18,423 nt of DNA from contig CAZLWA010000053.1 of the NCBI GenBank assembly GCA_964563165.1, forward strand, positions 1 to 18,423, given 5' to 3'. A program made the position numbers and the translations under genes. Positions 5,719-13,477 of the stretch are shown piece after piece; position 1 is the stretch's first letter, and each line of letters starts with the position of its first letter. Source of the DNA: CAZLWA01 sp964563165. GTDB lineage: Bacteria; CLD3; SB21. The notes below the pieces were generated by a model. It made no database searches. It had not been told where the DNA came from and worked only from the letters and a program-made list of their open reading frames with translations.

Positions 5719-7050
5719 CTACCCTCGCCGCCCTCGAATCCTTCCCGTTTTCAAAAATCCGTCATAATGACGCATCACAAGATGCGATTCAATCTGCTGA
5801 ATGGTATCCAAAGCAACGCCCACAATGATCAGCAAAGACGTTCCGCCGAAAAACGACGCGAAGCTGTACGAAACTTCCGCCGCGTGGCTGACAAAAAACG
5901 GCAGGATCGCGATCAGTCCCAGGAAAATAGCGCTGGGTAAGGTTACACGCGTCAAAATATTATCGATAAAGTCGGCGGTCTTTCTGCCGGGACGAATGCC
6001 GGGAATGAACGCGCCTTGTTTCTTCAAATTATCAGCCACCTCGACCGGATTCATCGCGATCGCCGTATAAAAATAAGTGAAGAAAACAATAATGATCAGA
6101 AAAATAAAATTGTAAAAAATAGAATCGATCGAAAAATGCGTCGTCACAAATTCCGAAACCGTACCCGGAAAAAACGTAGCCACGGTATTCGGAACAAACA
6201 TGATGGATTGCGCAAAGATGATCGGCATGACGCCCGCAATGTTGATGCGCATCGGGATGTGCGTGGATTGACCTCCGTAAACTTTACGTCCGATCACGCG
6301 CCGAGCATACTGCACCGGAACTTTCCGGATTCCTTGCGTAATGAAAATGATGGCCGCCACGATACCCAGTAATATCGCCACCAAAACCAATTCGATCATG
6401 ATATTGCGGTTGCCGTTCGCGATCTGAAGCGCTTCGTCAAAGATGGCCGTGGGAAAACGGGCGAGAATTCCGATCGTAATGATCAGGGAGATCCCGTTTC
6501 CGATACCGCGCTCGGTGATCTGTTCACCCAGCCACATAATAAATATGGTACATGTGGCCATCGTAACCATGGTCATTAAGAAAAACATAGGTCCCTGGTC
6601 CGGAACGACTTTGACCTCTGTTCCGCCCACCACGACGCTCAAACTGCACAGCCACGTGGCTACGCCTATCGCCTGAACCGCCGCCAGCGCCACCGTGCCG
6701 TAACGGGTCATTTGACTTATTTTTTTACGTCCTTCTTCGCCTTCTTTTTGTAACTTTTGTAAGTAAGGAATGGTCGTGCCGAGTAACTGCAAAATAATGG
6801 ATGTGCTGATGTACGGCATGATGCCGAGCGCTGCAATCGTCGCCTGGCTCAAACCGCCGCCGGCAAACAGATCATAAAAACTGAGCAGCGTATTTTCCGC
6901 CTGCCGGAAATACTGTCCCAATGCCGCTGCGTTAATGCCCGGTGCGGGAATATGCGCTGCGGTGCGTTCAATCAACAGAATCCCTAAAGTAAAGAAAATG
7001 CGTTTTCTTAACTCGGGAATTTTGAAAACATTCACAAACGTTTGAAGCAT
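5719..7050 (-). CDS. secY: Protein translocase subunit SecY
   Basis: A 443-residue channel-forming subunit of the Sec translocon in the inner membrane. The first helix region starts after FKIPELRKRIFFTLGILLIER, and the plug region follows as DLFAGGGLSQATIAALGIMPYISTSII. Ten hydrophobic segments can be counted. The cytosolic ribosome- and SecA-binding loops are present, including EEGRKKISQMTRYGT, IRKVPVQYARRV and PGIRPGRKTADFIDNIL. The tail is short and basic (RIRGRRG). Start ATG is preceded by AGGA. Its place after rplO is the normal end of the spc operon. Nothing is missing. Confidence 0.98.
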   Translation of the reverse strand: MLQTFVNVFKIPELRKRIFFTLGILLIERTAAHIPAPGINAAALGQYFRQAENTLLSFYDLFAGGGLSQATIAALGIMPYISTSIILQLLGTTIPYLQKLQKEGEEGRKKISQMTRYGTVALAAVQAIGVATWLCSLSVVVGGTEVKVVPDQGPMFFLMTMVTMATCTIFIMWLGEQITERGIGNGISLIITIGILARFPTAIFDEALQIANGNRNIMIELVLVAILLGIVAAIIFITQGIRKVPVQYARRVIGRKVYGGQSTHIPMRINIAGVMPIIFAQSIMFVPNTVATFFPGTVSEFVTTHFSIDSIFYNFIFLIIIVFFTYFYTAIAMNPVEVADNLKKQGAFIPGIRPGRKTADFIDNILTRVTLPSAIFLGLIAILPFFVSHAAEVSYSFASFFGGTSLLIIVGVALDTIQQIESHLVMRHYDGFLKTGRIRGRRG

Positions 7051-7079
7051 GGTATCCTATACCGCTGAATGAAATGGAG

Positions 7080-7568
7080 TTATATTTTCCTTGTTCTTTT
7101 CTTTTTCACCAGAAGCGTTTTTTTCACGCCCAGCACCGTCACTTTACCGCCGGCCTTTTCGATTTTTTCCTTCGCCGATGCGCTGATGGCATGAACCTCC
7201 ACGTGCAGGCCTTTGGCTGCTTCACCTTCGCCCAAAATTTTCACGGGCTGATGTTTTTTTGCGATAATACCGGCTTCGAATAAGAATGCCGCGTCTATCT
7301 TTTTCTTTGCATCGAACGACGCCAGGGAAGCCAGGTTGACCGTTTGAAACGGTTTTCTGAAAATGTTGGTAAATCCGTATTTCGGCAGGCGGCGCTGCAG
7401 CGGCATCTGACCGCCCTCAAAACCGGCGTTCGTGTGTATACCGGAACGGGAACTTTGCCCTTTGTTGCCTTTGGTCGACGTACCGCCGTGGCCGGATCCT
7501 TCGCCGCGACCGATGCGTTTAACTTTTTTACGCGAACCGTGCGCGTATCTCAGATTGCTCAGATTCAT
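7080..7568 (-). CDS. rplO: 50S ribosomal protein uL15
   Basis: A 162-residue late-assembly protein of the 50S subunit. The N-terminal extended arm carries RIGRGEGSGHGGTSTKGNKG followed by QSSRSG, the glycine- and lysine-rich family motif that threads into 23S rRNA. GFEGGQMPLQRRLPKYGF marks the start of the globular part. The C-terminal domain ends in a basic VKKTLLVKKKRTRKI stretch, about 15 residues longer than in E. coli. It is 24 nt after rpmD and 29 nt before secY. Confidence 0.97.
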   Translation of the reverse strand: MNLSNLRYAHGSRKKVKRIGRGEGSGHGGTSTKGNKGQSSRSGIHTNAGFEGGQMPLQRRLPKYGFTNIFRKPFQTVNLASLASFDAKKKIDAAFLFEAGIIAKKHQPVKILGEGEAAKGLHVEVHAISASAKEKIEKAGGKVTVLGVKKTLLVKKKRTRKI

Positions 7569-7592
7569 TTCAACCTCTTAAACTCTTAAAAA

Positions 7593-7847
7593 TTACTTCT
7601 CAGATTTTTTTGCTTTGACTACTTTATAGCCGGATTTCTTTTCCTTTTTTATTTCTTTAGGTTTTTCGCTCGCCTCTTCCATGGTAACCAGATACCTGAC
7701 CGCGTGTACCATACCCCTGATCTGAGGCGTATCGGTGTGATAAACCGTCTGACCGATTTTTCTCAATCCCAGCGTACGCACGGTATCGCGGTGCGATTGC
7801 ATCGTGCCGTTGACGCTGTGAACCTGTTTGATCTTTAAGAATTTCAT
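7593..7847 (-). CDS. rpmD: 50S ribosomal protein uL30 with basic C-terminal tail
   Basis: An 84-residue form of a protein that is normally about 60 residues. Residues 1-57 (MKFLKIKQVHSVNGT, then HRDTVRTLGLRKIGQTV and IRGMVHAVRYLVTMEE) form a complete uL30 fold. Residues 58-84 are an added Lys/Glu-rich tail (EKPKEIKKEKKSGYKVVKAKKSEK). The tail is in frame, with no internal start, and ends 24 nt before rplO. Similar basic tails occur on other proteins of this cluster. Its function is unknown; it probably lies on rRNA at the subunit surface. Confidence 0.96.
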   Translation of the reverse strand: MKFLKIKQVHSVNGTMQSHRDTVRTLGLRKIGQTVYHTDTPQIRGMVHAVRYLVTMEEASEKPKEIKKEKKSGYKVVKAKKSEK

Positions 7848-7869
7848 TTTTACAGCCTGTAATTAATTT

Positions 7870-8406
7870 CTATTTTGTGAGTACTTCCATCACCGTAAGA
7901 TTGCGTTTCGCGCCGACTTCCCGCGCGTTGGTCACTTCCGAAAGCGCTTTCAGCGTCGCTTTCACCAGATTGTGCGGATTCGACGAACCTTTGCTTTTAC
8001 TCAAAATATCCGTGATGCCAACCGACTCTACGACCGCGCGCACGGCGGCTCCGGCGATGATCCCGGTTCCTTTGGAGGCCGGCTTCAAGAAAACCTTGCC
8101 GGCGCCGTATTTCGCAGTGACCTCATGCGGCAGCGTACCGTTGTGCAGCGGCACAAATATCATTTTCTTTTTTGCGTCTTCTTTGCCTTTGGCAATGGCA
8201 TCCGGGACCTCGTTCGCTTTACCGAGGCCGACGCCGACGCGTCCTTTGCCGTCACCTACCACCACGATAGCGTTGAAACTGAACCGGCGTCCGCCTTTTA
8301 CGACTTTGGCTACGCGGTTAATATGCACCACGCGCTCTTCTTTTAAGTCGGTGTCCGTCTGGCTTCCGGTGTTTTCTTTTTTCTTGAATGATCTTTTACT
8401 GCTCAT
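7870..8406 (-). CDS. rpsE: 30S ribosomal protein uS5
   Basis: A 178-residue protein of the 30S body that lines the mRNA entry channel and influences decoding accuracy. The N-terminal double-stranded RNA binding domain is seen as INRVAKVVKGGRRFSFNAIV followed by VVGDGKGRVGVGLGKANEVP. The C-terminal domain has GTGIIAGAAVRAVVESVGI and NPHNLVKATLKALSEVTNA. A short polar N-terminal extension (about 20 residues, SSKRSFKKKENTGSQTD) precedes the core. It lies between rplR and rpmD in the standard spc order. ATG start. Confidence 0.98.
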   Translation of the reverse strand: MSSKRSFKKKENTGSQTDTDLKEERVVHINRVAKVVKGGRRFSFNAIVVVGDGKGRVGVGLGKANEVPDAIAKGKEDAKKKMIFVPLHNGTLPHEVTAKYGAGKVFLKPASKGTGIIAGAAVRAVVESVGITDILSKSKGSSNPHNLVKATLKALSEVTNAREVGAKRNLTVMEVLTK

Positions 8407-8442
8407 CGACTCCTCGTTCTAATATGATCCGCATGCAAAACT

Positions 8443-8814
8443 TTAAAATTTCAATCCGCCTTCGCGGGCGCCTTCGGCTACCGCCTTCACCCGGCCGTGA
8501 TATTGATACCCGTTGCGGTCAAACACCACCGCTTCGATGCCTTTGGCCTTCGCCGCTTTCGCCAATTCTATTCCGACCAACTTTCCGACGGCAATTTTTC
8601 CGTGTTCTTTCTTATTTTTCTGGACGTTTTCCAAAAGGCTCGAAATGCTCAATAACGTACGACCGGTGTTGTCGTCGATTAACTGTGCGTAAATGTGACT
8701 CAGACTGCGATAGACGGAAAGACGCGGTTTTTCGGCGGTGCCTGAAATTCTTTTACGAATACGCATCTTGATTCGCGCACGATTGGCCGCTTTCACGAGA
8801 TTTTTGTTGGACAT
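8443..8814 (-). CDS. rplR: 50S ribosomal protein uL18
   Basis: A 123-residue 5S rRNA-binding protein that helps attach 5S rRNA to the central protuberance together with L5. KPRLSVYRSLSHIYAQLIDD (28-47 region) and the C-terminal FDRNGYQYHGRVKAVAEGAR followed by EGGLKF are the family hallmarks. The basic N terminus (AANRARIKMRIRKRISGT) contacts 5S rRNA. The length is normal and the start is ATG. Confidence 0.98.
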   Translation of the reverse strand: MSNKNLVKAANRARIKMRIRKRISGTAEKPRLSVYRSLSHIYAQLIDDNTGRTLLSISSLLENVQKNKKEHGKIAVGKLVGIELAKAAKAKGIEAVVFDRNGYQYHGRVKAVAEGAREGGLKF

Positions 8815-8844
8815 AATGATTTCTCTATGATTAAAGTTGGTTAA

Positions 8845-9387
8845 TTACTTCTTCGCAGCGGCTTTGCCGGCTTTTCGGCGGACTTTTTCATCCGCGTATT
8901 TAATGCCTTTTCCTTTGTACGGTTCGGGCGGTTTGAACGATCGGATCTTGGTCGCCACCTGACCTACCAATTGCTTATCCGCGCCTTTGATGATCACGCT
9001 GGTCGGCGTCGGCGCAGCCACTTCAATACCCACGGGCGGCATGAACAAAATGGGATGCGAAAAACCCAGATTGAATTGGATCAATTTGCCTTTCGGTTCG
9101 GCTTTATACCCGACCCCGACAATGTCCAGTTTTCTTTCAAATCCCTGGGAAACCCCGGCAACCATATTGGCGATCACGGCGCGGACCGTGCCGTGAAGCG
9201 AACGATGAAACCCGCTGTCGTTCTTGCGCTGGACGATAATTTCCTTTCCTTTGACTTCAATCGCGCTTTCCGCATGAAACCGCTGTACCAATTCGCCTTT
9301 CGGCCCTTTGACCGATACGCTGCTGCCGCTGACCGTCACCGTCACATTCGCCGGAATTACGATCGGTTTTCTTCCAATTCTTGACAC
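8845..9387 (-). CDS. rplF: 50S ribosomal protein uL6
   Basis: A 180-residue protein at the factor-binding base of the L7/L12 stalk, made of two repeated domains. The N terminus SRIGRKPIVIP and the C-terminal PEPYKGKGIKYADEKVRRKA motif are diagnostic. The end carries a short AGKAAAKK tail. Start is GTG (9385-9387), with AGGAG 8 nt upstream; this is the only large-subunit gene of the window with a non-ATG start. It lies 28 nt after rpsH. Confidence 0.98.
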   Translation of the reverse strand: MSRIGRKPIVIPANVTVTVSGSSVSVKGPKGELVQRFHAESAIEVKGKEIIVQRKNDSGFHRSLHGTVRAVIANMVAGVSQGFERKLDIVGVGYKAEPKGKLIQFNLGFSHPILFMPPVGIEVAAPTPTSVIIKGADKQLVGQVATKIRSFKPPEPYKGKGIKYADEKVRRKAGKAAAKK

Positions 9388-9415
9388 GTTTCAAACTCCT
9401 GCAATTTAAAATGGC

Positions 9416-9814
9416 CTACCAAATATAGCACAATACTTCGCCGCCGACATTCTCCACTTTCGCTTTTTTATTCGTCATGACGCCTTTAGACGTCGAGAGA
9501 ATCGCAATGCCTAAATTTGATTTGACACGCGGTAATTTGCCGACATCCACATATTTTCTCAAACCGGGCGTGCTCACTTTTGAAATGTGACCTATCGCGT
9601 TTTTCTGTTTTTCATCGTATTTCAAATAAATGCGAATGATACCCTGCACGCCGTCGTCAAAATTATTGTAATCTTTTATGTAGCCCTGTTCCAAAAGAAT
9701 CTGCGTAATATCGCGTTTTAAATTCGACGAGGGAATGTCCACGCTCTTCTTTTTCGCCTGGATGGCGTTACGAATACGCGTCAAAAAATCCGCAATCGGA
9801 TCCGTCATAGACAT
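9416..9814 (-). CDS. rpsH: 30S ribosomal protein uS8
   Basis: A 132-residue primary 16S rRNA-binding protein of the central domain, and in E. coli the translational repressor of the spc operon. MTDPIADFLTRIRNA at the start, and SNLGIAILSTSKGVMTNKKA with GGEVLCYIW at the end, are diagnostic. The first ATG was chosen (8 nt from AAGGAG) over the ATG two codons later. A foldable gap between rplE and rpsN, one gene upstream, is a possible but unproven S8 target. Confidence 0.98.
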   Translation of the reverse strand: MSMTDPIADFLTRIRNAIQAKKKSVDIPSSNLKRDITQILLEQGYIKDYNNFDDGVQGIIRIYLKYDEKQKNAIGHISKVSTPGLRKYVDVGKLPRVKSNLGIAILSTSKGVMTNKKAKVENVGGEVLCYIW

Positions 9815-9855
9815 GGAATGGTCTCCTTACTTACTTAAAAAACTCTTCAAATAGT

Positions 9856-10041
9856 TTACCACGAAGCTTTTGTAATACCCGGAATTTCGCCGTTGAGCGC
9901 CAATTGTCTGAAACAAATTCGGCACATGGCGAATTTACGCATGTACCCGCGCACGCGTCCGCAGCGGCGGCAGCGATCCACGCGCCGTGTAGAAAACTTG
10001 GGTTTCTTTTGCGCTTTAGCAATCCACGCTTTGGTTGCCAA
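9856..10041 (-). CDS. rpsZ: 30S ribosomal protein uS14, zinc-binding short type
   Basis: A 61-residue head protein of the 30S subunit, of the short C+ class. Zinc ligands are Cys24-x2-Cys27 and Cys40-x2-Cys43, and the ending FRQLALNGEIPGITKASW is the family signature. Some genomes also carry a longer Cys-less copy; this one is the zinc form, consistent with the zinc forms of S4 and L36 nearby. The start is TTG (10039-10041), with AAGGA 8 nt upstream. It follows rplE after an unusually long 88-nt gap. Confidence 0.97.
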   Translation of the reverse strand: MATKAWIAKAQKKPKFSTRRVDRCRRCGRVRGYMRKFAMCRICFRQLALNGEIPGITKASW

Positions 10042-10070
10042 ATGTCAGTTCCTTTCGATTATTTTTTTAC

Positions 10071-10117
10071 GCCGCGCGATCCCAAAGGCTCTTAGCGAGC
10101 ACACCGGATTTCGCGGC
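10071..10117 (-). promoter_or_regulatory. Foldable leader between rplE and rpsN
   Basis: In the 88-nt gap, GCCGCG (minus strand, complementary to 10112-10117) can pair with CGCGGC (10071-10076). Inside it GCTC and GAGC (10088-10091 with 10097-10100) form a small hairpin with a 5-nt loop. The structure is followed by an A-rich run and the rpsN Shine-Dalgarno. It could be an mRNA site for an autoregulating ribosomal protein, but no consensus was matched. Confidence 0.3.
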
Positions 10118-10129
10118 TGACTCCACACA

Positions 10130-10825
10130 TTATTTTTTCTTGAACGGCATCCCGAATTCTTTGAGTAATTCGTAAGCTTCTTCGTCCGTCTTCGCCGTTG
10201 TCACAATCGTAATGTCCATGCCGCGTACGCGGTCCATTTTGTCTACATCAATTTCCGGAAAAATAATCTGTTCGCGAACGCCCAGTGTGTAATTCCCCCG
10301 CCCGTCGAAGGACTTGTCGGGAACGCCCTTAAGATCACGGATACGCGGGATTGCGATATTCAGCAAGCGATCCAAAAATTCATACATGGTCGCGCGCCGC
10401 AGAGTAACCAGGCAAGCAATGGGCACGCCTTCGCGTAATTTGAAATTCGAGATTGCCTTTTTCGCTTTACGAATCGCCGGCTTCTGTCCGGTGATCAACG
10501 CCAGATCATGAACCGCCGCATCGAGCAATTTGGAATCCTGCGTCGCCGCGCCTACGCCCATATTAATAACGATCTTTTCGATCTTCGGCGCCTGCATGAT
10601 ATTCTTGTAAGAAAATTTTTTCATCAATGCGGGCGCGACTTTTTCTTTATAATTCAGATACAAACGCGCTTTATAATCTTTATCTACCGCTTCGCGCTTG
10701 CCTTTCGGAATTTCTATGCCGGAGCCTTTTTTGTCGGCTTTGCTCTTTTTCTCTTTGACTTTCTCTTTGACTTTCTCTTTGACTTTTTCTTTTTCTTTTT
10801 CTTTTTCTTTTTCTTCGTTAGCCAT
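10130..10825 (-). CDS. rplE: 50S ribosomal protein uL5 with repeat-encoded N-terminal tail
   Basis: A 231-residue version of the 5S rRNA-binding central protuberance protein (usually about 180). The normal core begins near residue 52 (ARLYLNYKEKVAPALMKKFS) and continues through PKIEKIVINMGVGAATQDSK, the GQKPAIRKAKKAISNFKLRE region and the closing ELLKEFGMPFKKK. Residues 1-50 are an added Lys/Glu tail encoded by short in-frame DNA repeats. The tail is likely translated: AGAGGA lies 5 nt before its ATG, and no start with a comparable site is seen at the core. The tail may reach toward 5S rRNA or intersubunit bridge B1b, which is inference. Confidence 0.96.
   Translation of the reverse strand: MANEEKEKEKEKEKVKEKVKEKVKEKKSKADKKGSGIEIPKGKREAVDKDYKARLYLNYKEKVAPALMKKFSYKNIMQAPKIEKIVINMGVGAATQDSKLLDAAVHDLALITGQKPAIRKAKKAISNFKLREGVPIACLVTLRRATMYEFLDRLLNIAIPRIRDLKGVPDKSFDGRGNYTLGVREQIIFPEIDVDKMDRVRGMDITIVTTAKTDEEAYELLKEFGMPFKKK
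10750..10813 (-). repeat. In-frame tandem repeats inside the rplE N-terminal coding region
   Basis: Three perfect 12-bp units (10750-10785, minus strand AAGTCAAAGAGA) lie next to five perfect 6-bp GAAAAA units (10784-10813). They encode the alternating Lys-Glu-Val/Lys-Glu segment of the L5 tail. Both periods are multiples of three, so gain or loss of units changes tail length without breaking the frame. Such arrays are prone to slippage, so length may vary between strains. Confidence 0.93.
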
Positions 10826-10862
10826 TCGATCCTCTTTATAAAAATAAAATGCTCTGAAAATT

Positions 10863-11168
10863 CTAATTCACGACTTCGCCGGTCGCACGGGCGACGCGGA
10901 CTTTGGAACCATCTTCCAGTTTCTTATGCCCGACGCGCGTGCGCTTGCCGTTGTGCATCAACATCACTTTACTCGCGTGGATCACGTTTTCCTTTTCCTG
11001 AATACCGCCTTGCGGGTTTTTCTGATTGGGCTTGAGGTGCTTTTTGCGCAGGTTAATTCCTTCCACGATCAGCTTGTTTTCCTCGCGCAATACGAACAGA
11101 ACCTTGCCTTGTTTGCCTTTGTGATTGCCCGAGATGACGATAACGGTGTCGTTTTTCTTTACATGCAT
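10863..11168 (-). CDS. rplX: 50S ribosomal protein uL24
   Basis: A 101-residue early-assembly initiator of the 50S subunit, located at the exit-tunnel rim. The KOW motif is at the N terminus (DTVIVISGNHKGKQGKVLFV). GINLRKKHLKPNQKNPQGGI and the HASKVMLMHNGKRTRVGHKK block are typical of the family. ATG start, 24 nt after rplN. No extension is seen, unlike L5 and L29 nearby. Confidence 0.98.
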   Translation of the reverse strand: MHVKKNDTVIVISGNHKGKQGKVLFVLREENKLIVEGINLRKKHLKPNQKNPQGGIQEKENVIHASKVMLMHNGKRTRVGHKKLEDGSKVRVARATGEVVN

Positions 11169-11192
11169 ACATTTGACCTTCTAAAACGTTTA

Positions 11193-11561
11193 TTATAAAA
11201 CTTCAGGGGCCAGCGATACAATTTTCATGAATTGCTTTTCGCGAAGTTCGCGTGCTACCGGCCCGAAAATACGCGTACCCGTCGGCTCTTTGGCGTCATT
11301 GATCAGCACAGCCGCATTTTCATCGAAACGGATATAGGAACCGTCTTTTCGTCGCGTTTCTTTTCTCAGCCGCACTACGACCGCGCGTGCCACGTCGCCT
11401 TTTTTCACGCCGCCGCCGGGAATGGCGTCCTTGACGGAAACGATGATCTCATCGCCCAAATGCGCGTAACGCTTGGACGTTCCGCCCAATACACGGATGC
11501 ACATCACTTTTTTCGCTCCGGAATTGTCGGCCACCGATAATCGGGTATACTCTTGTATCAT
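11193..11561 (-). CDS. rplN: 50S ribosomal protein uL14
   Basis: A 122-residue beta-barrel protein at the subunit interface, contacting 16S rRNA in a bridge and the binding site of RsfS. The sequence opens MIQEYTRLSVADNSGAKKVM and includes GGGVKKGDVARAVVVRLRKE and DENAAVLINDAKEPTGTRIF followed by GPVARELR, all family hallmarks. Length equals the standard 122. ATG start. Confidence 0.99.
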   Translation of the reverse strand: MIQEYTRLSVADNSGAKKVMCIRVLGGTSKRYAHLGDEIIVSVKDAIPGGGVKKGDVARAVVVRLRKETRRKDGSYIRFDENAAVLINDAKEPTGTRIFGPVARELREKQFMKIVSLAPEVL

Positions 11562-11591
11562 TTTATTCTCTCGTCCGGTTTAAGATTTAGA

Positions 11592-11873
11592 TTAATCAGC
11601 TTTCTTGAGAACTTCGATCAGTCTCCAGCGTTTGTGCTTGCTCAGCGGACGCGTTTCCATGATTTTTACGAGGTCGCCGATTTTAGCTTCCTGTTTTTCG
11701 TCATGCGCCATCAGTTTCGCCGTGCGTTTGATGTATTTTTTATAAATCGGATGAACGACTTTCCTTTGGATCGCGACGGTAATGCTTTTTTGCATTTTGT
11801 CGCTAACGACCGTACCGATTTTGGTCTTGCGCTGGTTGCGCTCGACCGGCTTATTTTCTTCTGGATTGGACAT
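11592..11873 (-). CDS. rpsQ: 30S ribosomal protein uS17
   Basis: A 93-residue OB-fold protein binding the 5' domain of 16S rRNA. The core reads KTKIGTVVSDKMQKSITVAI followed by RKVVHPIYKKYIKRTAKLMA and KIGDLVKIMETRPLSKHKRW. A short polar N-terminal leader (about 14 residues) precedes the core. It follows rpmC by 24 nt in standard order. ATG start. Confidence 0.98.
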   Translation of the reverse strand: MSNPEENKPVERNQRKTKIGTVVSDKMQKSITVAIQRKVVHPIYKKYIKRTAKLMAHDEKQEAKIGDLVKIMETRPLSKHKRWRLIEVLKKAD

Positions 11874-11897
11874 GAAGGCTCCCGAACTTTCTACAAT

Positions 11898-12290
11898 TTA
11901 TTGAGTAGCAATGGTTTTTAGGGTTCTAAATTCTGCCGCGAATTCCTTTCGCCTTGGATGGCGATACAGATCTTTTACAGCCCGGCGCAATTTGGCCTTA
12001 TCAAAGTTGACCTTTTCGCCCTTCAGCAGATTCGCCGTTTCTTTGATCTGAAATTTCAGGCTGAGATCATTGAGAATCGAACCCGCTTTGGCCAGTTCCG
12101 TTTTGTCCGATTCTTCTTTCAAAAGCGTTTTCAGGATCGCAATTTCTTTCCGCGTGTGCTTCAATTGAAGTTTATTGTCCAATTGCCCCACCGCATGCTG
12201 GAAACGCAATTGAAATAACGTGTTTTCTGCTTCGGACAGCATGCCCCGGATCTCTTCGACCGGTAATCCTCTGACTTCATGTGGTTTCAT
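11898..12290 (-). CDS. rpmC: 50S ribosomal protein uL29 fused to an unrecognised C-terminal extension
   Basis: A 130-residue protein, twice the usual 60-70. Residues 1-60 (MKPHEVRGLPVEEIRGMLSE, LFQLRFQHAVGQLDN, HTRKEIAILKTLLKEE) are a complete uL29 helical hairpin, which sits at the exit-tunnel rim beside L23 and helps dock trigger factor and SRP. Residues 61-130 continue in the same frame with SDKTELAKAGSILNDLSLKF, then LLKGEKVNFDKAKLRRAVKD and LYRHPRRKEFAAEFRTLK. This part looks helical and mixed in composition, not low complexity, and I recognise no domain. GGAG lies 7 nt before the ATG. There is no stop or second ribosome binding site between the halves, so one polypeptide is expected. 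Confidence 0.93.
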   Translation of the reverse strand: MKPHEVRGLPVEEIRGMLSEAENTLFQLRFQHAVGQLDNKLQLKHTRKEIAILKTLLKEESDKTELAKAGSILNDLSLKFQIKETANLLKGEKVNFDKAKLRRAVKDLYRHPRRKEFAAEFRTLKTIATQ

Positions 12291-12310
12291 TTCTATTCTC
12301 CAAAAAACTT

Positions 12311-12730
12311 TTATGCGTGAATTTCACCGCGTTCAACGAATTTCGATTTGAGAGGCAGTTTGAACGCCGCCAAACGAAATGCTTCCCGCGCCAGATCTTC
12401 CGTGACCCCGTCAATTTCAAACATCACGCGTCCCGGTTTGATCACGGCTACCCAGAATTCCGGTGCGCCTTTACCCGAACCCATACGCGTTTCCGCGGGT
12501 TTCTTCGTCACCGGTTTATCGGGAAATATGCGGATCCAGATTTTTCCGCCGCGTTTGATATATCGCGTCATCGCGATACGCGCCGCTTCGATCTGGCGTG
12601 CGGTGATCCAGCCGCACTCGGTGGACTTCAATCCGTACGAACCGAAATCGACTTCATTGCCGCGCGTGGCTTTACCGCGCATCTTTCCGCGGTGATGTTT
12701 CCGGTGCTTTACTTTCTTCGGCATTAACAT
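12311..12730 (-). CDS. rplP: 50S ribosomal protein uL16
   Basis: A 139-residue late-assembly protein near the A-site tRNA elbow. It opens MLMPKKVKHRKHHRGKMRGK and holds FGSYGLKSTECGWITARQIE, RIFPDKPVTKKPAETRMGSG followed by KGAPEFWVAVIKPGRVMFEI. The Arg of TRMGSGKG is the position hydroxylated by YcfD in E. coli; whether that happens here is unknown. Length and start are standard. It lies 57 nt after rpsC. Confidence 0.98.
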   Translation of the reverse strand: MLMPKKVKHRKHHRGKMRGKATRGNEVDFGSYGLKSTECGWITARQIEAARIAMTRYIKRGGKIWIRIFPDKPVTKKPAETRMGSGKGAPEFWVAVIKPGRVMFEIDGVTEDLAREAFRLAAFKLPLKSKFVERGEIHA

Positions 12731-12787
12731 GGTAACACAAACTCCTGATCATTTTTAATTCGCCGTTGTAGCCCGAAGTCCAAAAAA

Positions 12788-13441
12788 TTACTTCGTTTCC
12801 CAAGGGCTCAGAATTTCACCTTTGCAAATCCACACTTTCACGCCGATCTGTCCGTATGTCGTCCGGGCAGTTCCGTATGCAAAATCGATATCCGCACGCA
12901 GCGTGTGCAGAGGAACGCGGCCTTCATTATATCGGTCCGCACGGGCAATTTCTGAACCGCCCAGACGGCCGGAAACCGCGATACGAATACCTTCCGCCCC
13001 CATACGCATGGCCGCACGCGTGGCGTTCTTCATCGCACGGCGGTAAGGAACTTTTCCTTCCAATTGCCGCGCAATATCGCTCGCCACTAAAAAGGCGTCA
13101 ATTTCGGGCGACTTGATTTCTGCAATATTCAATCGGATTTCTTTACCGGTCAATTTCTTCAATTCCTCACGCAATTGGTCCACGTCTTTTCCTTTTCTGC
13201 CGATAACAATACCCGGACGGGCCGTGTGAATAGTGATCGTGATCACTTCCGCTTCTTTTTTAATCCGCTCGATGGCGATCTTCGTCACGCGGGCGTCTTT
13301 GGGAAGGCGGTTGCGCAAATAACTGCGGAGCGTCAAGTCTTCCTGAAGCTTGTCGGCAAAATGTTTTTCGTCAAACCAGCTGGAATTCCAGGTTTTGATG
13401 ACGCCGAGTCTGAATCCTAATGGATGCGTTTTCTGTCCCAA
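12788..13441 (-). CDS. rpsC: 30S ribosomal protein uS3
   Basis: A 217-residue head protein at the mRNA entry with helicase-related residues. The N terminus GQKTHPLGFRLGVIKTWNSS is diagnostic, and the KH domain is marked by TARPGIVIGRKGKDVDQLRE. The C-terminal domain has EGKVPYRRAMKNATRAAMRM, GIRIAVSGRLGGSEIARADR and AYGTARTTYGQIGVKVWI. Start is TTG (13439-13441), with GGAGG 4 nt upstream; the conserved MGQK beginning has no ATG at or just before it. Confidence 0.98.
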   Translation of the reverse strand: MGQKTHPLGFRLGVIKTWNSSWFDEKHFADKLQEDLTLRSYLRNRLPKDARVTKIAIERIKKEAEVITITIHTARPGIVIGRKGKDVDQLREELKKLTGKEIRLNIAEIKSPEIDAFLVASDIARQLEGKVPYRRAMKNATRAAMRMGAEGIRIAVSGRLGGSEIARADRYNEGRVPLHTLRADIDFAYGTARTTYGQIGVKVWICKGEILSPWETK

Positions 13442-13477
13442 TTTTCCTCCGTCCTTCGACTTTAAGTAAGAATTATC

